Assembly (NCBI RefSeq): GCF_007904085.1
Contig: NZ_CP042326.1
Coordinates: 1,736,001 to 1,800,000, forward strand
DNA length: 64,000 nucleotides
DNA from: Euhalothece natronophila Z-M001
GTDB lineage: Bacteria; Cyanobacteriota; Cyanobacteriia; Cyanobacteriales; Rubidibacteraceae
Direction of reading: 5' to 3'
Part shown: one piece after another, positions 18,362-27,172 of the stretch
How the letters are laid out: each line of letters opens with the position of its first letter
How positions within the stretch are numbered: position 1 is the first letter of the stretch
Notes under the pieces: model-generated
What the model was told of the DNA's origin: nothing
What the model saw: only the letters and a program-made list of their open reading frames with translations
Database searches by the model: none
Position numbers and translations under genes: made by a program

Positions 18362-21112
18362 TTACTTGTTCAGTTGCTTTTCTAACCGATTTAAAAGGTT
18401 TTTCATACACTGAGGACGACCATAGATAATATCAGTGGTAATTTCTTCGAGAATATTAGATAAGGCTTGATCTGGTTGTAGCTGTTTGGGGGAAGCCAGA
18501 GCAACAATAGGTAATTGGTGGTTCATCTGACTTAATTGTTTTAAGCCTGAAATCATTTCTGAAGATGGTTCAATCCCTTCTAAATTTAAGAAAATTACGT
18601 CGGTGACTTGCTCTTGGATTTGGTGATAAATTTCAGTCCAAGAGGTGGATAGAAAGCTACGATAACCCGCAGTATTTAAATATTGAATAAAGGCTTTTAG
18701 CCATTCTGAGTCTTTTGAATTGGGCGTATTGAGTTTTTGACCATCCACAACGACAATATGGGGAATAGGATTACCATTAGCAGGGTTAATTCCTGCTGCA
18801 AACTGTAATACTGACCAGAGGATTTGCGAGGAATAATTACAGTTTACTTCTAAACAGGGATAGACAGATAAATTTCCCACTTGATGAGCTAATTGTGCAG
18901 TTTCTGGATCAAGGCAGACTACAGGAAGATGAAGGATGCTATCTTGTTGGCTAATTTCGGTGATAAAAGATTGGGGGATGTTATTACCAGTTAGTAATAA
19001 CACATCAGAATGCCAAATGCGTTGTAAGAGTTCGGCTTGTTCAGGATCATCCGCTTCTAGTATGCGATAGTTAATGTTTTTGGGAGTTTGTGGAGGAACG
19101 TTTAATACTTCTGTTATCGAATCTCGCTTTGGTGGAGGGTTACTGTCTGTGTAGTGAAGTCGTAAAACCGTTAAATATTGCCGATACAGCGATCGCGGTG
19201 CGGCACAAGCTAAAAGGGCTTCTTCTAGGGAATCGGTTTCCATGGGTAAGGTGAGGAAAGCATCTGCCCCATTACTCATGGCTGGTTCTTTTTCGGCGCG
19301 GGTAGCGGTGATAATAATGGGAATCTGGCAACTACTGGGATGAGATTTAAGGAGCGTCAGAACATCCCAACCTGAGAGCAAGGGTAAAACAGGATTAAGT
19401 AAAATAGTACACGGTTGAAAGGTACGCGCTTTAGCAAGGGCTTCTGTTCCCGATCGCGCGATCGCGACACGATAGCCTAGTTCTCGTAGTTGATGGGTAA
19501 CATTATTTAGATATTGGGGCACAGCTTCTACCACTAAAACTAATTTATTCACCCCTTGATCTGAACCAGCGAAGGGACTTAAGGATTTTTTCGGCGGGTT
19601 TGGGGGAAGTAACAGGGTAAATTGTGATCCTTTGCCACTCTCAGAAATAAAGGAGACATCTCCACCATGGGCGTGGGCTAAGCGTTGGGTTAACACTAAG
19701 CCTAACCCTGTTCCTGAAAATTGGCGTGTCATGGGGTCTTCTAATTGTTGAAATTTCTGGAAAATCAGATGTTGCGAGTCTTCTGGAATCCCAATTCCTG
19801 TATCCCAAACTTTAAAAGCAATCCAGCCATCCCATTGATTCACCTCTAGCCCAATTTCTCCTTTTTCAGCAGTAAATTTGCGGGCATTAGAAAGTAAATG
19901 CACTAGCATTTGTCGCAAGCGCAATTCATCGGCAACAATGGTGTCTAATTCTGGGTCTAAATCTAATTTAAAATTAGCCTGAGAAGAGGGGGTTTGCTGT
20001 TGGGCTTCCTCATAAGCGCGATCGCAGAGAGTTTTTAGCTTCACTACTTCTGGATGCAATTGTAACTGTCCTGTTTCCAAGCGAGCCAAATCCAGTAAAT
20101 CATTCACCAAATTCATTAATTGGCGACCACTTTGATAAACTTGATCCACATAGCGTTGTTGCCGTTCATTTAATTCCCCAATACTGTTTTGATTAAGTAA
20201 ATTAGATAAGCCAACAATTGCAGTAAGAGGGCTTTTCAATTCATGGGTAATACAAGCTAAAAATTCATCCTTTAGCCGATTTAACTGGACTAAGTCAGCA
20301 TTTTTCGCTGCTAACTCTTTACATAATTGTCGCTGCTCAGAAATATCTGTTGCTACTACTAAACATAAAGAACCTAACTCACTCTCAGGGAGATTAAGGG
20401 TAATAAATTTCCACACCCCTGAAGTTTTTGCCTTAAGCTGATCATCAGTGGAGCCTGAAACGGGAAACAGAGGACAACCATGGGTTTGACTGTATTCCGT
20501 TACAGGAGAGTCTGAAATAATGTTACACCATTGCTTTTCTGTACTGAGAGCAGCTTCAGCGCTGATTAAACAACAATTTTCCTGATAAGAACAGATTTTC
20601 TCGCGCCAATAAGAGTTTTGATGAATCAGTTTCCCCTGTTTAGTTTGAAGCATTAAGGGAAGTGGCAATTTCTCTAAAAAGTCTAATAAAGCGGTTACTT
20701 TACCATTTTGGTACTGCCTGGGAGTATTTGGTTGCTGTTTTTCCCGCAAAAGAACCTGTAATATAGTTTCTGTATCCAATTCTCCCTGTAATTTCCCCTC
20801 TTGATCGATCACTAAAATTTTTTCCTCGCCATTGTTTTTTTCCAAATAAGGCAGTACAGTAGTCAGGGTTGAGCTTTGCGAAATGAGGGTGACAGGAGAG
20901 AGTAAGCGATCAGAATAAGGCTGATCCAATTCATAACGCCAGGCTGTCAAAGCAGAGATAATCCCTAAGGGGTGCTGGGCTTCATTGACAATCACTAGAA
21001 AGTTACTATCGTATTCTTCACAAAACTGGCGGATGGTTTCTAGATTGTTTGGCGATTGACAATGGGGAATAAACTTTGTGAATTGTTCTAAACTCGGATC
21101 ATAATCTGACAT
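18362..21112 (-). CDS. Hybrid histidine kinase with CBS-like N-terminus and degenerate receivers
   Basis: 916 aa. Residues about 1-125 look like a paired CBS domain (VIVNEAQHPLGIISALTAWRY, ILVIDQEGKLQGEL), 140-260 like a PAS sensor, and 270-345 is HisKA with phosphoacceptor His290 in ACITHELKSPLTAIVG. HATPase follows with LSNARKF, VWDTGIGIPED, GTGLGLVL. Two or three receiver-like modules follow: LVLVVEAVPQYLNN...ILLNPVLPLLSGWD...LTLPM has Asn where the phosphoacceptor Asp should be and lacks the Lys. The last module reads HIVVVDGQ...VIFLNLE, also without the Asp. These are pseudo-receivers, like CikA's in concept. The gene lies divergently 204 bases from kaiA, so a clock-input or output role is plausible but unproven. 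Confidence 0.85.
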   Translation of the reverse strand: MSDYDPSLEQFTKFIPHCQSPNNLETIRQFCEEYDSNFLVIVNEAQHPLGIISALTAWRYELDQPYSDRLLSPVTLISQSSTLTTVLPYLEKNNGEEKILVIDQEGKLQGELDTETILQVLLREKQQPNTPRQYQNGKVTALLDFLEKLPLPLMLQTKQGKLIHQNSYWREKICSYQENCCLISAEAALSTEKQWCNIISDSPVTEYSQTHGCPLFPVSGSTDDQLKAKTSGVWKFITLNLPESELGSLCLVVATDISEQRQLCKELAAKNADLVQLNRLKDEFLACITHELKSPLTAIVGLSNLLNQNSIGELNERQQRYVDQVYQSGRQLMNLVNDLLDLARLETGQLQLHPEVVKLKTLCDRAYEEAQQQTPSSQANFKLDLDPELDTIVADELRLRQMLVHLLSNARKFTAEKGEIGLEVNQWDGWIAFKVWDTGIGIPEDSQHLIFQKFQQLEDPMTRQFSGTGLGLVLTQRLAHAHGGDVSFISESGKGSQFTLLLPPNPPKKSLSPFAGSDQGVNKLVLVVEAVPQYLNNVTHQLRELGYRVAIARSGTEALAKARTFQPCTILLNPVLPLLSGWDVLTLLKSHPSSCQIPIIITATRAEKEPAMSNGADAFLTLPMETDSLEEALLACAAPRSLYRQYLTVLRLHYTDSNPPPKRDSITEVLNVPPQTPKNINYRILEADDPEQAELLQRIWHSDVLLLTGNNIPQSFITEISQQDSILHLPVVCLDPETAQLAHQVGNLSVYPCLEVNCNYSSQILWSVLQFAAGINPANGNPIPHIVVVDGQKLNTPNSKDSEWLKAFIQYLNTAGYRSFLSTSWTEIYHQIQEQVTDVIFLNLEGIEPSSEMISGLKQLSQMNHQLPIVALASPKQLQPDQALSNILEEITTDIIYGRPQCMKNLLNRLEKQLNK

Positions 21113-21316
21113 GAGGTGTTACGCCTAATCCTTATTCTCTACAATTTCTTCAACTGTGGAAAAAATTAAACCTGATTTATCGTTTTCCTCTCCTTCTCAT
21201 CAATTAAAATGTTAAATTTTTATAAAAGGAGGGATGCTAACAACTGCCATTTTTTTGCAATGAGTGTCGAGTGTCCCACTTTTAGCGCATTCTTTAGTAA
21301 TTATTTTGATTGAACC
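21113..21316. other. Divergent promoter region, kinase / kaiABC
   Basis: 204 AT-rich bases between divergent starts; must carry both promoters. No strong -10/-35 pair stands out. A short ORF from ATG 21236 ends after nine codons and has AGGAGGG before it, but does not match a known protein. It could be a leader peptide; support is weak. Confidence 0.4.
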
Positions 21317-22144
21317 TTGTCTGCTCAAATTTATCTTTGTCTATTGACCACTAATGATGATATCGTAAACTCCCTAGAAGAAACTTTAACTAAAGATTAC
21401 TATCATCTTTGTACTTTTCACTCGTCTGATACTTTTTTAGAATACATTTTGGAGCAAAGGGAGCAAATTGACTGCCTAATTTTGGAGCAAGATCAAACTT
21501 TTTCTCCCTCAATTAGTCAATTAAAAGAAGATGGCAAATTACTACCGACTGTTATTCTAGCAAATGTAGATGAGAATGAGCGATTAGTTTATCATCCTGC
21601 TCAAGTAGAGATTTCGGTGAATGAACTCTCAGAGGTTCCCAGCGCGATCGAGCGTGCAATCACGGATTTCCTTCAGCTTACCCCCAATTCTAAACCAGAG
21701 TTTAATATCCAAGAAGTTAATGAATTTTTAACAATTAAGCAAAATCGTTTAACTAAAAAATTACAAGAGCGATTAGGATACAAAGGAGTGTATTATAAAC
21801 GTAATCCAGAAGATTTTTTTCGCAATCTAGATTCTTCAGAGAAAAAAGCTCTCTTGGAGGATATTACCGAAGAATATCGCCTAATTCTTTTAGAATATTT
21901 TAATACAGCAACTGATGTTAATAGTCGAATTGACCAATTTGTGATGAAAGCATTTTTTGCTGATCTTTCTGTGTCTAAAATTATGGAAATTCACATGGAC
22001 TTAATGGATCAGTTTTCCCAGCAACTAAAACTAGAAGGTCGCAGTGATGAAATTTTACTCGATTATCGCTTAACACTGATTGATATAATTGCACATTTGT
22101 GCGAAATGTATCGTCGTTCATTACCGACAAAAACTCTTAAATAA
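21317..22144 (+). CDS. kaiA: Circadian clock protein KaiA
   Basis: 275 aa. Stimulates KaiC autophosphorylation by holding the A-loop. N-terminal pseudo-receiver (about 1-135: QIYLCLLTTNDDIVNSLEET, REQIDCLILEQD), a linker, then the C-terminal four-helix KaiC-binding domain (about 170-275), strongly conserved: RLQERLGYKGVYYKRNPEDF-like text, MKAFFADLSVSKIMEIHMDLMDQF, LLDYRLTLIDIIAHLCEMYRRS. The start is TTG at 21317: an in-frame TGA lies at 21311-21313, and no Met occurs before the middle of the protein. First gene of the kaiABC run; 63 bases to kaiB. Confidence 0.95.
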   Translation: MSAQIYLCLLTTNDDIVNSLEETLTKDYYHLCTFHSSDTFLEYILEQREQIDCLILEQDQTFSPSISQLKEDGKLLPTVILANVDENERLVYHPAQVEISVNELSEVPSAIERAITDFLQLTPNSKPEFNIQEVNEFLTIKQNRLTKKLQERLGYKGVYYKRNPEDFFRNLDSSEKKALLEDITEEYRLILLEYFNTATDVNSRIDQFVMKAFFADLSVSKIMEIHMDLMDQFSQQLKLEGRSDEILLDYRLTLIDIIAHLCEMYRRSLPTKTLK

Positions 22145-22207
22145 ATGATAGTATTAAGTTATAATTGCTACTAGCTAAGATTATTTTTTATCATTAATTT
22201 TCAGTTT

Positions 22208-22534
22208 ATGAGTCAATCTTCTAAAAGAACCTATGTCCTAAAACTTTATGTTGCTGGCAATACTCCAGAATCAGTCCGTGCTCTCAATACTTTAAAGGCT
22301 ATTCTTGAAAAAGAGTTCCAAGGGGTGTATGCTCTCAAAGTGATTGATGTACTCAAAAATCCCCAACTCGCTGAAGAAGATAAAATTTTGGCTACTCCTA
22401 CCTTAGCTAAGGTTTTACCACCGCCTGTGCGAAAAATTATTGGCGATCTCTCGGATCGCGAAAAAGTCTTGATTGGCTTAGATTTATTATATGAAGAAAT
22501 TAGTAACAATCAAGAAGAAGAATTTCCAGAATAG
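22208..22534 (+). CDS. kaiB: Circadian clock protein KaiB
   Basis: 108 aa. Thioredoxin-like, fold-switching protein that binds phosphorylated KaiC, sequesters KaiA and displaces SasA with CikA. Conserved text: [61 protein letters not shown], and an acidic C-terminal tail (NNQEEEFPE). Standard length. 50 bases before kaiC. Confidence 0.98.
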   Translation: MSQSSKRTYVLKLYVAGNTPESVRALNTLKAILEKEFQGVYALKVIDVLKNPQLAEEDKILATPTLAKVLPPPVRKIIGDLSDREKVLIGLDLLYEEISNNQEEEFPE

Positions 22535-22584
22535 TAATTATTTTTTTAGTAAACTTAGACGTAATTAATGACATCTTAATTATT

Positions 22585-24141
22585 ATGGCTAAATCAAACA
22601 ATCAGGAACAAAATCAAACCCAAAAAAGCATTCAGAAAATCCGCACCATGGTAGAAGGCTTAGATGAAATTAGTCATGGTGGTATTCCCATTGGTCGAAC
22701 TACTTTAGTAAGTGGAACATCTGGTACAGGCAAAACCTTGCTTGCGATTCAATTCTTATATAATGGAATTAAAGAGTTTGATGAACCAGGAGTTTTTGTT
22801 ACCTTTGAAGAGTCCCCAGCAGATATTATTATTAATGCCAATAGTTTTGGTTGGGATTTACAGGGGCTAATTGACGAAGGAAAATTATTTATTCTTGATG
22901 CGTCTCCTGATCCTGAAGGTCAAGAAGTGGTAGGAAACTTTGATTTATCAGCATTAATTGAGCGTATTCAATATGCAATTCGCAAATATAAGGCAAAACG
23001 AGTTTCCATTGATTCAGTAACAGCAGTTTTTCAACAATATGAAGGCGTAGGATTAATTCGTCGCGAAATTTTCCGACTGGCTGCGCGCTTAAAACAAGTG
23101 GGCGTTAGCTCAATTATGACCACAGAAAGAGAACATGAATATGGGGCTGTGGCAAGATTTGGAGTGGAAGAATTTGTGTCGGATAATGTGGTCATTGTTC
23201 GCAATGTCTTAGAAGGAGAACGCCGCCGTCGCACCATCGAAATTCTGAAATTACGGGGAACAACTCACATGAAAGGCGAGTACCCCTTTACTATTAATAA
23301 AGATGGGATTAATATCTTCCCCTTAGGGGCAATGCGTCTCACCCAACGATCATCAAATGAACGGGTTTCTTCAGGAATTGCTACTCTGGATCAAATGTGT
23401 GGCGGTGGATTCTTTAAAGACTCGATTATTCTTGCTACAGGCGCAACAGGAACAGGAAAAACATTATTAGTGAGCAAATTTTTAGAAGAAGGTTGCTTAC
23501 GTGGCGAACGAGCGATTTTATTTGCTTATGAAGAATCTCGCGCTCAATTATCCCGTAATGCTTATTCTTGGGGAATAGATTTTGAAGAGTTAGAAGAAAA
23601 GGGATTATTAAAGTTACTTTGTACCTATCCTGAATCTGCTGGTTTAGAAGATCATTTACAGGCGATTAAATCAGAAATTGAAGAATTTAAGCCTTCAAGA
23701 ATTGCTATTGATTCCCTTTCAGCATTAGCAAGAGGGGTGACAGAAAATGCCTTTCGACAGTTTGTTATTGGAGTAACAGGTTACGCCAAGCAAGAAGAAA
23801 TTACAGGATTCTTTACGAATACCACGGATCAATTTATGGGATCTCATTCAATTACTGATTCCCATATTTCTACCATTACCGATACGATTATTATGCTTCA
23901 ATATGTGGAGATTCGAGGAGAAATGTCGCGAGCTATTAATGTATTTAAAATGCGCGGTTCTGGACATGATAAAGGAATTCGAGAGTATATTATTGATGAA
24001 GATGGGCCTGAAATTAAAGCATCTTTCCGTAATTATGAACGGATTATTAGTGGCGCACCAAGTCGAATTTCTTCTGATGAAAAATCAGAATTGTCTCGAA
24101 TTGTAGAAGGGGTGCGAGGAAAATCGGAAGAAGATGCTTAA
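22585..24141 (+). CDS. kaiC: Circadian clock ATPase/kinase KaiC
   Basis: 518 aa, two RecA-like domains forming a hexamer with very slow ATPase (CI) and autokinase/phosphatase (CII). CI Walker A GTSGTGKT (44-51), catalytic Glu pair 75-76 (VTFEES). CII Walker A GATGTGKT and FAYEES. The phosphorylation pair is Ser429/Thr430 in SHISTITDT, equivalent to S431/T432 of S. elongatus. The C-terminal A-loop/tail region for KaiA binding is present (SGAPSRISSDEKSELSRIV). The last codons overlap the start of ruvA by 8 bases. Confidence 0.98.
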   Translation: MAKSNNQEQNQTQKSIQKIRTMVEGLDEISHGGIPIGRTTLVSGTSGTGKTLLAIQFLYNGIKEFDEPGVFVTFEESPADIIINANSFGWDLQGLIDEGKLFILDASPDPEGQEVVGNFDLSALIERIQYAIRKYKAKRVSIDSVTAVFQQYEGVGLIRREIFRLAARLKQVGVSSIMTTEREHEYGAVARFGVEEFVSDNVVIVRNVLEGERRRRTIEILKLRGTTHMKGEYPFTINKDGINIFPLGAMRLTQRSSNERVSSGIATLDQMCGGGFFKDSIILATGATGTGKTLLVSKFLEEGCLRGERAILFAYEESRAQLSRNAYSWGIDFEELEEKGLLKLLCTYPESAGLEDHLQAIKSEIEEFKPSRIAIDSLSALARGVTENAFRQFVIGVTGYAKQEEITGFFTNTTDQFMGSHSITDSHISTITDTIIMLQYVEIRGEMSRAINVFKMRGSGHDKGIREYIIDEDGPEIKASFRNYERIISGAPSRISSDEKSELSRIVEGVRGKSEEDA

Positions 24142-24769
24142 TTATTTACGAGGAACTGTAGTTCAGGTAGTACGGGATACGGGTAGCCGTGTCAAGTTAA
24201 TTCTAGAGGTAAATCAGGTGGGGTATGAAGTGCAAATTCCATCTCGTTTTGGGCGGAAATTAGAAGAGGAAAACTCAGAAGCGGTGCAGGTATTTACCGA
24301 TCAACAAATTCGTGAGGATCACTTAATTTTATATGGCTTTGAAAGTGGCGCAGAACGGGATTTATTTCGCAAATTAATTGCAGTGAATGGGGTAGGAAGT
24401 CAAATGGCGATCGCGCTTATTGATACCTTAGGATTACCTGAATTAGTCGAAGCGATTGTCACTGAAAATATTCAGTTATTAACAAAAACCCCAGGGGTGG
24501 GAAAGAAAACCGCCGAACGCATTGCCTTAGAATTAAAAACCAAACTTGCCCAATGGCGAACCGAATCAGGATTAGTTAAAAAAGGAGATGAAAGTCTTGC
24601 GCCAAAACCAGAAATTCGGGAAGACGTGGAGATGACGTTATTGGCGTTAGGGTATTCTAATCAGGAAATTGAACAGGCTTTATCTGTGATCAGTCAAGAT
24701 TCATTATTAGCCAAAAATCCCAATGCTGAGGAGTGGATTCGTAGCGCGATCGCGTGGTTAAGTCAATAA
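24134..24769 (+). CDS. ruvA: Holliday junction branch-migration protein RuvA
   Basis: 211 aa, full length. Tetramer that binds four-way junctions and loads RuvB. N-terminal OB fold (MLNYLRGTVVQV, EVQIPSRFGRKL), two helix-hairpin-helix motifs (FRKLIAVNGVGSQMAIAL, LLTKTPGVGKKTAERIALEL), and the C-terminal RuvB-binding domain (MTLLALGYSNQEIEQAL). ATG 24134 lies inside the last codons of kaiC (GATGCTTAA), so translation is probably coupled and ruvA belongs to the kai transcript or at least its 3' end. Confidence 0.96.
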   Translation: MLNYLRGTVVQVVRDTGSRVKLILEVNQVGYEVQIPSRFGRKLEEENSEAVQVFTDQQIREDHLILYGFESGAERDLFRKLIAVNGVGSQMAIALIDTLGLPELVEAIVTENIQLLTKTPGVGKKTAERIALELKTKLAQWRTESGLVKKGDESLAPKPEIREDVEMTLLALGYSNQEIEQALSVISQDSLLAKNPNAEEWIRSAIAWLSQ

Positions 24770-24812
24770 TATTGCATAGGATCAAACTAGTAACAGTATT
24801 TGGAAATCCCCT

Positions 24813-25484
24813 ATGGTCACACAGTTAAGCCAACAAATTTACACCCCTACCGAATACCTAGAACTTGAAGCCCAAGCAGATAACCGCCATGAATTCATTA
24901 ATGGAGAAATTGTACCAATGGCAGGGGGAACCACGAATCATAATGAATTGATAACGAATTTATGCGTGTTGCTGAAACCGAGTTTAAGAGAACAAGGAAG
25001 ACGACTTTATTCGGAAAATGTACGGTTATGGATTCCCGCCGCCAATGTATTTACTTATCCTGATGTCATGATTTTGGATGGTGAACCGGCATATTATGGA
25101 GATAATCAAACGACGGTGACGAATCCAGTGGTGATTTTTGAAGTTTTATCGGATTCTACCCGGGATTACGATCAAGGACGTAAATTTAATTTCTACCGAA
25201 CCTTAGAAACGTTGCAGGAATATGTGTTGATAGATCAAGAAACCATGGCAGTCATGATCTATCGGCGGCGTACAAATAAGGATTGGCATTTAAGTCTTTT
25301 AGAAGAAGCCACTGAGGTCGTAAAGTTAGATTCAGTGGGTGTCGAACTGACACTTCAAGACTGGACAATACTCGACATTAACTGTAAAAGTAAAGCAGTC
25401 ATAGCGTACTTTGGAAAGTACGGTGGTGTCCCACAACGCCTTAAGGATTCTCCTCAAAGCTCATCAAATTGGTTTTTCCCTTAG
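24813..25484 (+). CDS. Uma2-family (DUF820) PD-(D/E)XK nuclease
   Basis: 223 aa. Uma2 proteins are expanded in cyanobacteria; a restriction-endonuclease-like fold is seen, role unclear. Core: YTPTEYLELEAQADNRHEFINGEIVPMAGG, YPDVMILDGEP (catalytic Asp), VIFEVLSDSTRDYDQGRKF (acidic and helix motif), EYVLIDQE. The C-terminal tail after about residue 188 (NCKSKAVIAYFGKYGG...) does not look like the family and probably derives from the neighbouring mobile element. Gap of 43 bases from ruvA. Confidence 0.8.
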   Translation: MVTQLSQQIYTPTEYLELEAQADNRHEFINGEIVPMAGGTTNHNELITNLCVLLKPSLREQGRRLYSENVRLWIPAANVFTYPDVMILDGEPAYYGDNQTTVTNPVVIFEVLSDSTRDYDQGRKFNFYRTLETLQEYVLIDQETMAVMIYRRRTNKDWHLSLLEEATEVVKLDSVGVELTLQDWTILDINCKSKAVIAYFGKYGGVPQRLKDSPQSSSNWFFP

Positions 25485-25778
25485 CGGTCAGAATCGAGCT
25501 TCTGATTAGCGCACTGACACACAAGTCAATCCAAATTATTCGGCTAATTATAAAAGACCTAAACCATTAATGTCAACAAGCGAGCGAACTTTTCCAAAAA
25601 GTTAAACTATGTCAACTAATGTCAAGTAATAGTTGTATTAGGAAATAACTCTCGTTAGCGGCGATTTACCCTAAATCTGGGTATAAAGCCTCGTCCTTTT
25701 AGGACGACTTTACCAGAATTTTGACAGCGGTAAAACTATCTGCCAGACTGAAGTTAGTTAAGTTGGTCAAGTCGAGTC

Positions 25779-27074
25779 ATGTTATTTAGAGAAGCCAAAT
25801 TAAAACATGCTACACAACAACAATATCAAGCACTTGATGAGGCGATCCGTACTGGACAGTTTATCAGAAATAAGTGTTTGCGTTTATGGGTTGACAGCGA
25901 TAAGTGTGGAAAGTCTAATATGGAGTCCCTCTGTAAAGACTTAGCAAAAGAATTTTCCTTTGCTGGAAACCTAAATAGCATGGCTCGACAAGCTCACGCC
26001 GAACGTGCATGGTTAGCCGTTAAACGGTTTTACGAAAACTGTAGAAATGGTGTTAGACCAGTTGGCTACCCTAAATTCAAAAAGAACTCGCGTTCAGTGG
26101 AATATAAGACCAGTGGTTGGAAACTATCAGACGACGGCTTCTATATAACATTCAAAGACGGCTTCAAGGCTGGAACTTTCTCTCTTTATTGCAGTGGTAA
26201 AGCCAGAGAAGACATCCTGAGAAGTAAGATCAATCGGGTCAGAGTGATTCGTCGTGCTGACGGTTACTATGCTCAATTTTTGTTAGAAGCTGACCGAGTG
26301 GAAGAAGGAACTTATACAGGAGAAGTTATTGGCATTGACTTAGGTCTGAAGTATTTTGTCAAAGACCAAAATGGCAATGAAATCATCTATCCTCAGTTCC
26401 TAAGAAAGTCTGAACGAAGGCTCAAAAAACTTCAACGTCGTTTGAGTAAAAAGTATCGTCATGGTCAGAAGCAATCAGCTAATTACCACAAAGTACGAAT
26501 TCAATTAGGTAAACAACATCTTAAAGTTCAACGTCAGCGTAAAGACTGGGCTTTGAAACAAGCTCGGGCGCTAGTGGCATCTAACGATGTCGTAGTGTAT
26601 GAAGATTTAAGAGTTGCTAACTTAGTCAAAAATCATAATCTAGCTAAGTCCATTTCTGATGCAGCATGGAGTCAGTTTACAGACTTTCTCGACTACTACG
26701 GCAAACTTTGGGGGAAAGCAGTAGTAGCTGTTAACCCTGCTTTCACCAGTCAAGATTGTCAGAATTGCGGACACAGAGAGAAAAAATCATTAAGCACAAG
26801 GACTCACAAGTGTTCTAACTGTGGAACGGAACTCTGTCGTGATCAAAATGCTGCTATCAACATCCTAAAACGAGGGATGGAGATTTTAGGAAAGGAATGG
26901 TCAAACCGTACCCAAGGGCATTGGGGAACTGCCTCTTCGGAGGAAACGACTAGGGAGACAACTACCTCTACTATCTCAGAGAACTTTGATTCAGAGTCCT
27001 CTGAGATAGCAAGTAGTGTCGAGGAACTAGTAATTTCGGAACCTGTGAAGACCGAAGAATCCCCACGCCTTTAG
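25779..27074 (+). CDS. tnpB: RNA-guided endonuclease TnpB
   Basis: 431 aa. Programmable nuclease of IS200/IS605 elements and ancestor-type relative of Cas12. RuvC catalytic residues are all present: Asp187 (VIGIDLGLKYF), Glu275 (VVVYEDLRVANL), Asp355 (CRDQNAAINIL). The zinc ribbon has Cys327/330 and Cys345/348. The helical and wedge region is residues 1-170. The last 45 residues (ETTTSTISENFDSES) are low-complexity and overlap the 3' region that encodes the guide RNA scaffold in known systems. It appears active. Guide: sequence just past 27091. Confidence 0.92.
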   Translation: MLFREAKLKHATQQQYQALDEAIRTGQFIRNKCLRLWVDSDKCGKSNMESLCKDLAKEFSFAGNLNSMARQAHAERAWLAVKRFYENCRNGVRPVGYPKFKKNSRSVEYKTSGWKLSDDGFYITFKDGFKAGTFSLYCSGKAREDILRSKINRVRVIRRADGYYAQFLLEADRVEEGTYTGEVIGIDLGLKYFVKDQNGNEIIYPQFLRKSERRLKKLQRRLSKKYRHGQKQSANYHKVRIQLGKQHLKVQRQRKDWALKQARALVASNDVVVYEDLRVANLVKNHNLAKSISDAAWSQFTDFLDYYGKLWGKAVVAVNPAFTSQDCQNCGHREKKSLSTRTHKCSNCGTELCRDQNAAINILKRGMEILGKEWSNRTQGHWGTASSEETTRETTTSTISENFDSESSEIASSVEELVISEPVKTEESPRL

Positions 27075-27091
27075 GCTGGGGAGTATGTCAA
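26950..27091 (+). ncRNA. Candidate TnpB right-end RNA (omega/reRNA) scaffold
   Basis: By analogy with ISDra2, the guide RNA is transcribed from the 3' end of tnpB through the element's right end. The terminal hairpin at 27061-27081 is visible. The 16-20 bases after 27091 would be the guide. Only position and the hairpin support this; the left limit is a guess. Confidence 0.5.
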
Positions 27092-27172
27092 AAGGGAGTA
27101 GATTGGTAGTTAAGTTAGACTCAGCCAATGTTAACGTTAAAACAGAATCAATCTTAGCTTCTAGCTAGGAGA

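Larger units (their letters stand above)
25380..27091 (+). mobile_element. IS200/IS605-type element carrying tnpB only
   Basis: No tnpA is present. Right end: hairpin CCCCA-GCC / GGC-TGGGG at 27061-27081, then GAGTATG and TCAA at 27088-27091, as in IS605-type right ends. The left end is uncertain; a perfect hairpin CGTACTTT-GG-AAAGTACG at 25405-25422 and another (CGTCCT / AGGACG) near 25692-25706 are candidates. The Uma2 frame becomes unlike its family at about 25380, suggesting insertion there. Without tnpA the element would need a transposase in trans. Confidence 0.65.
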
